A DNA stretch of 64,000 nucleotides from CAVONB01 sp963697205 (GCA_963697205.1 CAVONB010000007.1:1-64000); one strand, 5' to 3'; counted from the first letter of the stretch, positions 8,873 through 21,323 are shown. Notes: generated by a model from the letters alone, not told the origin. Numbers and translations are program-made.

Positions 8873-11800
8873 TCAGCTCACCAGCAAGTCAGCATAGACC
8901 TGCAGGTTGTCGATGCCATAGGACTCGTCGGACAACTCGCTGCCGAGCGTGCTGGCGAACTCCACCTTCAGGCTCGCACCGGGATCGTCGATGACCACCT
9001 CGACATGATGGATCTGATCGGTCTGGTACCAAGCGCTGCCGAAGCCCAGTGATGTGCCACCGCTGGTGACCGGTGTGATGGTCCAGCTCATGCCGGGTGC
9101 GGTGCCCGTGCGCACGGCGGCGTCGACCGCATTCACACCCTGCAGATTGGCGTGCTGGAAGGCCTCCATGAACACCAGCGTGTCGTTGACGGTCAGGTTC
9201 AGGAAGTCCCAACCGCCGGTGCCGTCCCAGCTGTCGATCTCGTAGAAGTCGAACGACAGCGTCGCGCTGCCGGAACCGGCCGGTAAGGCGAACGTCTTCT
9301 GTGTCGCCGGGTCGCCGCCCACACCGAAACGACCCAAGAACTCCGTCAGCACCGCGCCACCATCCGTCGTCGTGTTCGACGACCAGCCGATTGCGCCGCC
9401 TTCGAAATCTTCCGCCGCCACCAGAACCGGCCCGCCGGTGCCGTCACTGACGCTCACGCTGACGGTTGCGGACGCGGTGTTGGTGCCGTCGCTGATCGTG
9501 TAGCTGAACTGGTCGGAGGGCCCGGTGAAGCCCGCGTTCGGCGTGTAGACGACGAAGTCGTCGCCGCTCACCAGGGGCGTGCCGTTGTCGTCGATGGTGA
9601 CGACGCCGTTGAGACCGTTGCCGGCAGCGACGATAGACAGCGCGGCGCTCTCGGGATCGCTGTCGTTGGCGAGCACCGCGATGGCGACGGGCGTGCCGGC
9701 CAGCGTCGTGGCGACGTCGGCTACCGCCGTCGGCGGCAGGTCGACGGGCTCAGCGTTGACCGTGACATCGACGGTTGCGGACGCGGTGTTGGTGCCGTCG
9801 CTGATTGTGTAGCTGAACTGGTCGGAGGGCCCGGTGAAGCCCGCGTTCGGCGTGTAGACGACGAAGTCGTCGCTGCTCACCAAGGGCGTGCCGTTGTCGT
9901 CGATGGTGACGACGCCGTTGAGACCGTTGCCGGCAGCGACGATGGACAGCGCGGCGCCCTCGGGATCGCTGTCGTTGGCGAGCACCGCGATGGCGACGGG
10001 CGTGCCGGCCAGCGTCGTGGCGACGTCGGCCACCGCCGTCGGCGGCAGGTCGACGACCGCGCCATCAGCAACGATGCGCACGTTGTCGATGCCGTAGGAC
10101 TCGTCGGTCAGGTCACTGCCCAGCGTGCTGCCGAAGCCAACCGTCAGGCTGGCGCCCGGGTTCTCGATCACGACCTCGACATGGTGGATCTGGTCGGTCT
10201 GGTACCAAGCGCTGCCGAAGCCGAGCGAGGAGCCGCCGTCCGTGACCGGCGTGATCGTCCAAGCCATGCCGGGGATCGAGCCGGTGCGCACGGCGGCGTC
10301 GACGGCGTCGACGCCTTGAAGATTGGCGTGCTGGAAGGCCTCCATAAATACCGGCGTGTCGTTGATCGTCAGGTTCAGGAAGTCCCAACCGCTGGTGCCG
10401 TCCCAGCTGTCGATCTCGTAGAAATCGAAGGACAGCGTGACAGCCGACACGCCGGCGGGCAGCGCGAACGTCTTCTGGGTGGCGGGATTCGGACCGACGC
10501 CGAAGCGGCCGAGGAACTGGGTCAGGGCCGCACCGCCATCCGTCGTCGTGTTCGAGGTCCAGCCGACCGCACCGGTCTCGAAGTCCTCGAAGGCGATGAC
10601 GCCGCCGCCCGTCCCTGAGTTGACCGTGACATCGACGGTTGCGGACGCGGTGTTGGTGCCGTCGCTGATCGTGTAGCTGAACTGGTCGGAGGGCCCGGTG
10701 AAGCCCGCGTTCGGCGTATAGACGACGAAGTCGTCGCCGCTCACCAAGGGCGTGCCATTGTCGTCGATGGTGACGAGGCCATTCAGACCGTTGCCGGCCG
10801 CGACAATCGATAGGGCGGCGCCCTCGGGATCGCTGTCGTTAGCGAGCACCTCGATGGCAACGGGCGTGCCGGCCAGCGTCGCTGCGACGTCGGCCACCGC
10901 AGTCGGCGGCAGGTCGACGGGCTCGGTGTTGACGGCCACAGTCACGGTCGCCGTGGCGGTGTTGGCGCCGTCGCTGATGATGTAGCTGAACTGATCGGAC
11001 GGGCCGGTGAATCCCGCGTTCGGGGTATAGACGACGAAATCGTCGCCGGTGACCAGGGGCGTGCCGTTGTCGTTGATCGCGACGAGGCCGTTGAGGCCGT
11101 TCTCGGCCGCGACGATCGAGAGGGCAGCGCCCTCGGGGTCGCTATCGTTGGCGAGCACCGCGATGGCGACGGGCGTACCGACCAGCGTCGTTGCGACGTC
11201 GGCCACCGCGGTCGGCGGCAGGTCGACGGGTTCGGAGCCGACCGTCACGCTGACGGTCGCCGTGGCGGTGTTGGCGCCGTCGCTGATCGTGTAACTGAAC
11301 TGATCGGACGGTCCATTAAAGCCTGCGTTGGGCGTGTAGACGACGAAGTCGTCGCCGGTGACCAACGGCGTGCCGTTGTCGTTGATGGCGACGAGACCGT
11401 TGAGGCCGTTCTCGACCGCGACGATCGAGAGGGCAGCGCCCTCGGGATCGCTGTCGTTGGCGAGCACCGCGACCGCGACAGGCGTGTCGACAAGCGTCGT
11501 GGCCACGTCGGCCACCGCCGTCGGCGGCAGGTCGACGACCACGCCGTCAGCGACGATGCGCACGTTGTCGATGCCGTAGGATTCATCGGCCAACTCGCTG
11601 CCGAGCGTGCTGCCGAACCCCACCTTCAGGTCTGTGCCGGGGTTGTCGATGACGACCTCGACATGGTGGATCTGGTCGGTCTGGTACCAGAGATTTCCGA
11701 AGCCCAGCGACGTGCCGCCGTCCGTGACCGGCGTGATCGTCCAGGTCATGCCGGGGATGGATCCCGTGCGCACGCCGGCGTCGACGGCGTCGACGCCTTG

Positions 11801-14800
11801 AAGATTGGCGTGCTGGAAGCCCTCCATGAACACCGGCGTGTCGTTGATCGTCAGGTTCAGGAAGTCCCAGCCGCCGGCGCCGTCCCAGCTGTCGATCTCG
11901 TAGAAGTCGAACGACAGGGTCACCGCCGCTACACCCGCGGGCAGCGCGAACGTCTTCTGGGTGGCGGGATTCGGACCGACGCCGAAGCGGCCGAGGAACT
12001 GGGTCAGAGCCGCGCCGCCATCCGTCGTCGTGTTCGAGGTCCAGCCGACCGCACCGGTCTCGAAGTCCTCGAAGGCGATGACGCCGCCGCCCGTTCCGGG
12101 GTTGACGGTGACATTGACGTTTGCGGATGCGGTGTTGGTGCCGTCGCTGATCGTGTAGCTGAACTGGTCGGTGGGGCCGGTGAAGCCCGCGTTCGGCCTG
12201 TAGACGACGAAGTCGTCGCCGGTCACCAAGGGGGTGCCGTTGTCGTCGATGGTGACGACGCCGTTCAGGCCATTGCCGGCAGCGACGATTGAGAGGGTGG
12301 CACCCTCGGGATCGCTGTCATTGGCCAGCACATCGATTGGCACTGCGTCGCTTCCTGTGACGAAAGCTGCATCATCGACTGCTATCGGATCGAGGTTGGT
12401 GTCGAGGACGAAGGCGACGGTCGCGCTGGTGGCGGTGTTGCCGGCGGCATCGGTGTTGGTGGCGGTGAGGCTGTGGGCGCCCTCACCGGTGAGGGTGACG
12501 GCGGCGGACCACGTGCCGTTGGCGGCGACGGTGGCGGTGGTGAGCACTGTCGTGCCGTCGAGGACGGTGACGGTGGTGCCGGCCTCGCCGGTGCCGGCGA
12601 TGGTCTGGGCCGCGACGTTGACGGTGCCGCCGGCCGAGGTGATGGCGACGGCGGGCGGCGTGGTGTCGATGGCGAGGGTGCGTACGACCGAGGCGGTGTT
12701 GCCGGCGGTGTCGGTGACGGCTGCGGTGACGAGGAGCGGCCCGTCGGCGACGGGTGCGGCGAGGGTGGTCGACCAGGCGCCGAGCGTATCGACGGCGACG
12801 GTCGCGCCGTTGACGGTCAGCGTGGCGCCGACCTCTGCGGTGCCGGAGACGAGGATGCCACCGGCGGCCTCAGCCGCGTTGATGGTGTCGTCGCCGCCTT
12901 CGATCGCGGTAATCGCGACGGCGGGGGCGGTGGTGTCGAGGACGAAGGCGACGGTCGCGCTGGTGGCGGTGTTGCCGGCGGCATCGGTGTTGGTGGCGGT
13001 GAGGCTGTGGGCGCCCTCACCGGTGAGGGTGACGGCGGCGGACCACGTGCCGTTGGCGGCGACGGTGGCGGTGGTGAGCACTGTCGTGCCGTCGAGGACG
13101 GTGACGGTGGTGCCGGCCTCGCCGGTGCCGGCGATGGTCTGGGCCGCGACGTTGACGGTGCCGCCGGCCGAGGTGATGGCGACGGCGGGCGGCGTGGTGT
13201 CGATGGCGAGGGTGCGTACGACCGAGGCGGTGTTGCCGGCGGTGTCGGTGACGGCTGCGGTGACGAGGAGCGGCCCGTCGGCGACGGGTGCGGCGAGGGT
13301 GGTCGACCAGGCGCCGAGCGTATCGACGGCGACGGTCGCGCCGTTGACGGTCAGCGTGGCGCCGACCTCTGCGGTGCCGGAGACGAGGATGCCACCGGCG
13401 GCCTCAGCCGCGTTGATGGTGTCGTCGCCGCCTTCGATCGCGGTAATCGCGACGGCGGGGGCGGTGGTGTCGAGGACGAAGGCGACGGTCGCGCTGGTGG
13501 CGGTGTTGCCGGCGGCATCGGTGTTGGTGGCGGTGAGGCTGTGGGCGCCCTCACCGGTGAGGGTGACGGCGGCGGACCACGTGCCGTTGGCGGCGACGGT
13601 GGCGGTGGTGAGCACTGTCGTGCCGTCGAGGACGGTGACGGTGGTGCCGGCCTCGCCGGTGCCGGCGATGGTCTGGGCCGCGACGTTGACGGTGCCGCCG
13701 GCCGAGGTGATGGCGACGGCGGGCGGCGTGGTGTCGATGGCGAGGGTGCGTACGACCGAGGCGGTGTTGCCGGCGGTGTCGGTGACGGCTGCGGTGACGA
13801 GGAGCGGCCCGTCGGCGACGGGTGCGGCGAGGGTGGTCGACCAGGCGCCGAGCGTATCGACGGCGACGGTCGCGCCGTTGACGGTCAGCGTGGCGCCGAC
13901 CTCTGCGGTGCCGGAGACGAGGATGCCACCGGCGGCCTCAGCCGCGTTGATGGTGTCGTCGCCGCCTTCGATCGCGGTAATCGCGACGGCGGGGGCGGTG
14001 GTGTCGAGGACGAAGGCGACGGTCGCGCTGGTGGCGGTGTTGCCGGCGGCATCGGTGTTGGTGGCGGTGAGGCTGTGGGCGCCCTCACCGGTGAGGGTGA
14101 CGGCGGCGGACCACGTGCCGTTGGCGGCGACGGTGGCGGTGGTGAGCACTGTCGTGCCGTCGAGGACGGTGACGGTGGTGCCGGCCTCGCCGGTGCCGGC
14201 GATGGTCTGGGCCGCGACGTTGACGGTGCCGCCGGCCGAGGTGATGGCGACGGCGGGCGGCGTGGTGTCGATGGCGAGGGTGCGTACGACCGAGGCGGTG
14301 TTGCCGGCGGTGTCGGTGACGGCTGCGGTGACGAGGAGCGGCCCGTCGGCGACGGGTGCGGCGAGGGTGGTCGACCAGGCGCCGAGCGTATCGACGGCGA
14401 CGGTCGCGCCGTTGACGGTCAGCGTGGCGCCGACCTCTGCGGTGCCGGAGACGAGGATGCCACCGGCGGCCTCAGCCGCGTTGATGGTGTCGTCGCCGCC
14501 TTCGATCGCGGTAATCGCGACGGCGGGGGCGGTGGTGTCGAGGACGAAGGCGACGGTCGCGCTGGTGGCGGTGTTGCCGGCGGCATCGGTGTTGGTGGCG
14601 GTGAGGCTGTGGGCGCCCTCACCGGTGAGGGTGACGGCGGCGGACCACGTGCCGTTGGCGGCGACGGTGGCGGTGGTGAGCACTGTCGTGCCGTCGAGGA
14701 CGGTGACGGTGGTGCCGGCCTCGCCGGTGCCGGCGATGGTCTGGGCCGCGACGTTGACGGTGCCGCCGGCCGAGGTGATGGCGACGGCGGGCGGCGTGGT

Positions 14801-17800
14801 GTCGATGGCGAGGGTGCGTACGACCGAGGCGGTGTTGCCGGCGGTGTCGGTGACGGCTGCGGTGACGAGGAGCGGCCCGTCGGCGACGGGTGCGGCGAGG
14901 GTGGTCGACCAGGCGCCGAGCGTATCGACGGCGACGGTCGCGCCGTTGACGGTCAGCGTGGCGCCGACCTCTGCGGTGCCGGAGACGAGGATGCCACCGG
15001 CGGCCTCAGCCGCGTTGATGGTGTCGTCGCCGCCTTCGATCGCGGTAATCGCGACGGCGGGGGCGGTGGTGTCGAGGACGAAGGCGACGGTCGCGCTGGT
15101 GGCGGTGTTGCCGGCGGCATCGGTGTTGGTGGCGGTGAGGCTGTGGGCGCCCTCACCGGTGAGGGTGACGGCGGCGGACCACGTGCCGTTGGCGGCGACG
15201 GTGGCGGTGGTGAGCACTGTCGTGCCGTCGAGGACGGTGACGGTGGTGCCGGCCTCGCCGGTGCCGGCGATGGTCTGGGCCGCGACGTTGACGGTGCCGC
15301 CGGCCGAGGTGATGGCGACGGCGGGCGGCGTGGTGTCGATGGCGAGGGTGCGTACGACCGAGGCGGTGTTGCCGGCGGTGTCGGTGACGGCTGCGGTGAC
15401 GAGGAGCGGCCCGTCGGCGACGGGTGCGGCGAGGGTGGTCGACCAGGCGCCGAGCGTATCGACGGCGACGGTCGCGCCGTTGACGGTCAGCGTGGCGCCG
15501 ACCTCTGCGGTGCCGGAGACGAGGATGCCACCGGCGGCCTCAGCCGCGTTGATGGTGTCGTCGCCGCCTTCGATCGCGGTAATCGCGACGCTTGTTGTCG
15601 TGTCGCTCAGCACGTCGCTGAGCGCGATTGGGCCGCCGGTCGCGAACGTGACGAACTCGATATCGGTGATCGTATCGGTTCCGTCGCGATTGGCGACACT
15701 GTCTGCGATGACGACGCCCGCGGGGCTGGCCGTGAACGTGTAATCACCCCTGTCGCCGGTTAGCACGACCGTGTCCGAGCCCTCGCCGCCGTTGATCGTA
15801 TCGTCGCCGCCCGCGCCGGTGATTTGGTCTGCGCCTTCGTCGCCGAAGATGCGGTCCGCCCCGCCGCCGGCCGTGATCGTATCCTCGCCGAGGCTGCCGA
15901 ACAGGAGGTCGGCCCCGTCCGAGCCCGTGACAGTGCGCGGTGTGGCCAGATCGGCATAGACGAAGTGACTGGCATTGAGGGCGCCGACCGGCACGCCGAG
16001 TGCCATCGTCTGCGGATTGCCGTTGAACTGACCGCTCAGGATGGCGAGCCCCGTCCCGTCGTCACGCAGAAGTCCCTCGACCACCGCGGTGAAGCTCGCC
16101 GGTCCGTTCTCGATGAATAGAACGCGATCTTCGAGCACGTTGAAATCGGTGACGACATCGGCCTGTGCGGCGAGCGGATCGTAGGCGCTGAAGACGTGGA
16201 AATCGATGCCGTTGCCGCCCGTCGACGTGTCGTTGCCGAGCCCGCCGTCGATCAGGTCGGCGCTCGTGCCTCCGACAAGACTGTCGGCGTCGCCGAAGCC
16301 GGCGAGCACGTTCTCGCTCGACGATCCAGTCAGCGTGTCGCCACCCTCGCCGCCGATCAGGACAATGCGGTCGCCTTGCAGCGGGTTCCAGCTCGTGAAC
16401 GTGAAGGTAGAGGCATTGATCGTATTGGGTGCCGTCGCATTGCCCTGGATGGTGAGCACGTCGCGGAACGCACCACCGAACACGTGCAACGCCGGCGCGA
16501 TGGAGGGACCGAGCAGCGCGTGATCGATGTTGAGATCTATCCTGTCGGTGGTGTCGAACCCGATCTCCTCGATCGACAGGATCGTGAAGGCAGCGTTCAG
16601 CGTGAGGACGCCCGCCCCGACAAGGGTCAACCTGTCCGTGCCGGGCCCGCCATCGAGGATTGTCAGAGGTTCCAGATCCGGGCCGATGATGAGGTTGTCG
16701 TTGCCCTGGCCACCGTACAGGCTGTCCACGTCCTCGCCGAACTGTGCGCCGCCGTCGAGGGTGTCGTTGCCGTCCCCGCCGAGCAGCGTATCGTTGCCTC
16801 CGCCGCCGGACAGGGAATCGTTGCCGGCGAGGCCGTCCAGGAAATTCGGCCCCCCCAGTCCGGTCAGCACGTCGTCTTCACCTGTGCCGGTCTGCACCGC
16901 GTCATCTGAAGGCGGCGGCGAGATGCCAGTGACGTCCGAGATTGTGACCGCTATTGCCTGAGAATCTGCGCCGCCGTTGCCGTCGGTCGCCTCTATAATC
17001 ACGTCGTAGGTGTTGTCGGCGCCGTTATCCAGAGGTGCCTCGAAATCGGGGGGCGTTATGAAAGACAGCGCGCCGCTCAAGAAATCGATCTGGAACCGCG
17101 CTGCATCGGCACCGCCGGCGATGGCGTATAGAACGGTGTCGCCGGCATCGGGGTCTGTCGCGGCCACGGTGGTGACGGCGGTCTGGTTCTCCGAGACAGT
17201 CAGTGCCGCCGTATCACTACCGCCGTCCGACGTGATGGCTGGAGGGTTGTTCGGCCCGACCGGCGCCTCGTACGTGACCTCGACAGTGCCGAGCCTGAGC
17301 TGCTGTTGGTTGGTTTGCGGGCCGCTGCCGGTGCTGGCCGTGAACCCGAAGTAGGCGAAGGGGGAATTTCCGAGGAAGCTTTGGGCCAGATCGGAGGTGG
17401 TGAAGACTGAAACGGTATTTCCATCGAGCGTCACGTCGAGTGTTTGTGTCGCCGCTGTCCAGGCGACGTTTGCCGTGTGAAAGACGCCGTCCTCAAGGTT
17501 GGCGACGGAGAACGGCAATGTCTGTGCGATGCCGTCCGTGTCGAAGATGTCGACGTGGTCGCTCGCGATGTCGCCGCTGGCGCCGCCGTTGTCGAACGTG
17601 TCGAATGTAACCGCCAGACCCTTCCGGATCCCGAGAGCGCCGAGGCTTCCCCCGCTCGAGCCGATCGCATTGAATGCCGATGTGTCGTTGTGCAGGATGA
17701 ACGCTGCGCCGTGGCCGCCGGAATCGCTGGTGCCGAAATTGAGCTCGAAGCTGATCGAGAAATCCTCACGGACGTCGAGGCGTGTGGTCGACATGACGGC

Positions 17801-19622
17801 GCCCACGACGTTGGGCGTCCCCGTCGTCAGCGTGTAAATGGTCGTTACCGGATCGAAGGTCGCCGCACCGCGGGATAGGAAGCTTTGGGGGGTGATGTCG
17901 AGGTCGGAGATATTCAGCCTGCCAATGGAGCCGCCGAACAGGTCCACGTAATAGACCTTGCCGTCGGGGCCGATCGTGTAGTGCGCGGGCCCGAAGCTGG
18001 GTGTGGTCGTCAGGTAGGTGACGTCGCGACGATCATTGACGTCGACAGAATAGATTTCTCCGTCGACGAAATCGGTAAAGAAGTAGTCGCCAATGAGCGC
18101 AGCGGGATAGTCGGCGCCGCCGCTGTAGATGGCATTGCCACCGGTGATGGCCTGGATCTGGAAGCCGGGCGCAGTTCCGTCATGGGAGAAGGCGCGGAAC
18201 GCCGGCGCGAGCGTAACCTGTCCGGATTCGACGAGCGGGTAGAAGGCCTGCGATTGGGCGAGCTGATCATATCCGGGTGCGCGGATGATCTGCCCGCCGT
18301 CGCCGCCTTCGTAGTAGGGCCAGCCGTAGTTGGCGCCTGGTCCACCCGAATTGATCTCCTCCCACAAGTTCCAGCCGGTCTCGGTGATGAGGATGCGGCC
18401 GGCCTCGTCAAAGGTCATCGAGAACGGATTGCGCAGGCCGAGCTGGTAGACCTTGGCCTGGTTGAGGTCGAGCGACATGCCAGGCTCGACGAATGGATTG
18501 TCCACCAGCCCCTGGCCGGTGGCCGGATCGATCCTGAGAACCTTTCCGGACAGACTGTTCAGGTTCTGTACGTCGAAGCTGCGCGGATCCGTGATGTCGA
18601 ACGACGTTCCGTCGCCTATCGAGACGTACAGTGCGCCGTCAGGTCCGAACGCCAGGGAGCCACCGGCGTGCGAGCGTGAAGTCAACCTTGATGTAGTCCT
18701 GTTTGATGCCGTCGATCACGAGCGGCGGGTTGGGATCCGCGGGGTCGACGTAGCGCTCCGAAGAGATGAGGCCGACATTCTCCGGAGCCGTGCTGTCGAT
18801 GGCCCCGAGGCCGCTGATGTCCGATGCCGTGCGACCCGCGCCGCCGAGCAGTTGCAAGGCGCTGCCGGGGACGACGGTCGTGTAGCCCGTTGCAGCGTCG
18901 AGGGTATAGCGCATGAGGTGCGCATAGCGGTTGCCGCCACCGTCAATACCGTCATTGCCTGTGCCCGTGACGCCCGGTGGATCGACGACGTAGAACGCGT
19001 AGAGATAGGGCTCAGCCGGGAAATTAGGGTTGAGCACAATGTCGAGCAGGCCGCGATCCTGCACGTTGTTGACCACGCCCGACAGGTCCATCAGTGTTGC
19101 GACCTGCGTGCCGGTCGTCGTGTCCATGATCTTGATGATACCGCCCTTCTCCGCGACGTAGGCGCGTGTCAGATCGGTTGGCATGAAGATCATGTCTATG
19201 GGTAGGTCGAGCCCCGACCACAGCACTTCCTGCTGCACATCATAAATGGGTAGCAGTAATGGCTCGGTCGGCTGCGTCGCCGGTGTCTCGTCGTCCAGAA
19301 TGTCGATACGCGCTGTCCGCGGCGCCTGAAGGAAACCGTTCTCGACATTGACGAGTGACACCACGAGCGTTTCCGTCGCCTCGCCGATGCCGTCGTCGAT
19401 GATCGGAACTTCGATGTAGGCACGGTCCTGGTTCTCGGCGAACACGACGGTTCCGCCTGTGCCTGCGTAGTCGGCGCCTGGTGTCGCAGTCTCGCTGGTG
19501 ATGCCGTATGTCACAGTGACGGTGCCGGTCAGATCGCCGGTGCGGATCACGGGGACGAGAATGCTGCCGCCTGTTTCAGTGATACTCAATTCGCTGGCCT
19601 GCAGAGCGACGAAGCCTGCCAT
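8873..19622 (-). CDS. Giant modular RTX/lectin/Ig-like surface or secreted protein (one frameshift)
   Basis: The start is the ATG at 19622 behind AGGAG. Corrected for one extra base around 18671-18680 (joining IKVDFT to SHAGGSLAFGPDG), the product has about 3,580 residues. In order: Calx-beta domain (about 10-110). Glucose/sorbosone-dehydrogenase-like propeller (about 120-570; DRGLLDIVLNPNF, SLAFGPDGALYVSIGDGT, LRNPFSMTFD, GPGANYGWPYYEGGDGG). L-type lectin-like domain (about 580-785). Cadherin domain (about 790-900). RTX nonapeptide repeats in blocks (about 905-1330). Six identical 178-residue units, each with two Ig-like domains (about 1340-2405). Finally, alternating cadherin-like units (VLANDSDPEGA) and three jelly-roll-like modules (DFETGAVGW to ESYGIDN) to the C-terminus. 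There is no N-terminal signal peptide, and RTX repeats suggest type I secretion. Likely a calcium-dependent matrix protein or adhesin; whether the propeller is an active quinoprotein is unknown. Confidence 0.85.
8876..12395 (-). repeat. Cadherin-like and jelly-roll-like module array (C-terminal third)
   Basis: The jelly-roll-like module of about 185 residues occurs three times (about 11550-12090, 10058-10610 and 8876-9425). Between and around the copies lie cadherin-like units of about 102 codons, for example with near-identical DNA at about 9433-9740, 9741-10050, 10620-10915, 10916-11225 and 11226-11540. Copies differ by scattered substitutions, so they are older than the perfect Ig array but still much alike at the DNA level. 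Confidence 0.85.
12401..15590 (-). repeat. Six tandem 534-bp repeats encoding Ig-like domain pairs
   Basis: Period exactly 534 bp (178 codons). Copies begin at 12401, 12935, 13469, 14003, 14537 and 15071; the last diverges at 15591, about 14 bases short of a full unit. Every copy I compared reads identically. Each unit encodes two Ig-like domains, one with AITAIEGGDDTINAAEAAGG and one with AVAITSAGGTVNVAAQTIAG. Because the unit has no stop codon in several frames, long false frames are open on the opposite strand. Confidence 0.95.
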
Positions 19623-20416
19623 CTTGTAAGTCTCCTGAGCCAACTCTCGGGCAGCCCAGCGGCGCCGAAGTGTGCACGCGACGATCAGTCAATGGATAGC
19701 GTAAAGTAGACAGGCGTTTCATTTTGCGACGTGTCAAAGTGCATATATGGTTACCAAGCCAAAGGTGCTGGGATTACCGAGGCTGCGCTCGCTCACGAGC
19801 GGCTCGCGCCGTGTCGTAAAAGGCAGCTCGCAGGATCCAGCGTCGGTTCACCGCTTCCAAGCTGTCGGCCATCGAGGAGCGGCACGATGTTTTGCAGTCG
19901 CAGGCCGGAGCGGAGCTGGTAATTGAGGTGCTCTCACAGCGCTACGGCGCCCGTCGACGATGTCGACCGCTCTCGCGCTGTTTGAGAAATGCACCGCGAG
20001 GCTCTGCTGCGCGCGGATTAAGTGAGCCCTTGCCGATAAGCTCGCCGACTGCGTACACGTCCTGGAGCTGAATGGTCCGGAGATTGATGGCGAGGGCTAC
20101 CGTTTGGTGCGCGCGGGGCGTCGTCGGGCGAGGACCAAGTCGGACGAACCGTCACAGAAGTGACGCACAAGCGCCTGAGGCCGCTGCGCGCGGAGCTTAC
20201 GGCGGTCAACGGTGATGCGATACCATTGCGGCGTCGTCGGATAAGCCAGACCCAGACGCTCAACCAGTCCTCTTTGCCCCATCCGAATCGGGGGGGCTTG
20301 CTGCCATAAACGAAATCGGAAGGGCATTGATGTTTCTGCTTGAATAACTGCTCCCCTCGTGTAACTTGTTATCAAAATGGCATTGTGCATTGTTTTTCCA
20401 GAGGAGTTTTCCTGTG
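19623..20416. other. Intergenic region with a possible decayed coding sequence
   Basis: About 790 bp with no intact gene. Between about 19830 and 20163 the plus strand shows protein-like segments in different frames (RRFTASKLSAIEERHDVLQ near 19840-19900, then LADCVHVLELNGPEIDGEGY near 20041-20100, stop at 20161-20163), as if a gene had decayed through indels. I cannot identify it. The promoters of the giant gene (minus) and of the LuxR-type regulator (plus) must lie here. 20330-20400 is AT-richer. Confidence 0.35.
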
Positions 20417-21260
20417 ATGCGCAAGGTTGCCACTGCGCTAGCGTCACCCAAGGCTCTACTGCGAGAAGGGTTGGCAAGCCTTCTGGCAGATACGGATTAC
20501 AAGCCTTCGCGTTGTGTTGCCTGTCTCGAGGATCTGACGGCGGACGATGCAGCATTGGATGGCGTGAAGTTGATCATCATCTCCGCTGATGCCATGCCGC
20601 CAAGATGTGAGAAGACGTCGCGTCCGACCCTTCAGTCGCTGTGTCAGCTCTATCCGGATGCACGCATTCTGATCCTCAGCGACACTCTCAACACAGAGGA
20701 TGTGGCCGCGGCACTTCGCGCGGGCGTCAATGGCTACCTCCTCAACACCGTTTCACCCGAGGTGTTGATCAAGTCACTCGATCTGGTGATGCTCGGCGAG
20801 ACGGTACTTGCCTCCGAGTTCTCTCGGACGGTCTGGCAAGCGGGGCTGGGTGCAACCGCCGTCGTGGCATCAGAAGATCAGTCCGAGGTGGCCAAGGGGG
20901 GCACCTCCCCGTCGCCGCACCCCATGAAGGCGCGTCAGGAGCTGCGCAGTTTCTCGACACGAGAGACAGCTATTCTGGCGCGCCTCGTTCACGGAGAACT
21001 CCAACAAGAAGATCGCGTGCGCCATCGACATCGCCGAGGCAACCGTAAAGACCCACGTCAAGGCGATCCTGAGAAAGATCCGGGTCCGCAATCGGACGCA
21101 AGCGGCTCTGTGGGCCTACACCCATCTGCCGGAAATCACGGACTGGCCGGCGTCGTCGACGAGGACAAGGACAAGGACAACTCGGGCTCTAAGTGATGAT
21201 GAGACCGACTGCGATGATATGGTGAGCGTCCCGCTGGCCTCCGGCGTGCAGCCGATGTGA
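20417..21260 (+). CDS. LuxR/NarL-type response-regulator-like transcription factor (frameshifted)
   Basis: Starts at ATG 20417 after GAGGAG. The N-terminal half resembles a receiver fold (VATALASPKALLREGLASLL, DARILILSDTLNTEDVAAAL, RAGVNGYLLNTVSPEVLIKS), but the usual phospho-acceptor context is replaced by LIIISADAM. The C-terminal half is a LuxR-type helix-turn-helix: STRETAILARLVHG, then, after a frame change at about 20990-21000, SNKKIACAIDIAEATVKTH and VKAILRKIRVRNRTQAALWA. Without the correction the DNA-binding helices are lost. The corrected frame ends at 21260. Its position between the giant surface protein and the polysaccharide operon makes it a candidate regulator of either. In rhizobia similar regulators control exopolysaccharide genes. 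Confidence 0.75.
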
Positions 21261-21323
21261 CGGAGAGACATCGTACCCTGGAGCGTGATGCCGGCAGCCC
21301 AGGTGACTGCCGAATTCAGGGCA

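Noticed and set aside
12401..15590. CRISPR or satellite array
   Set aside because: Unit length (534 bp), lack of spacers and in-frame translation exclude a CRISPR array.
12234..15763. Very long open frames on the plus strand opposite the Ig-repeat array (over 1,000 codons in two frames)
   Set aside because: They arise because the 534-bp unit lacks stop codons in those frames and is repeated six times; translations are repetitive and of unnatural composition, while the minus-strand reading gives clear Ig-like domains.
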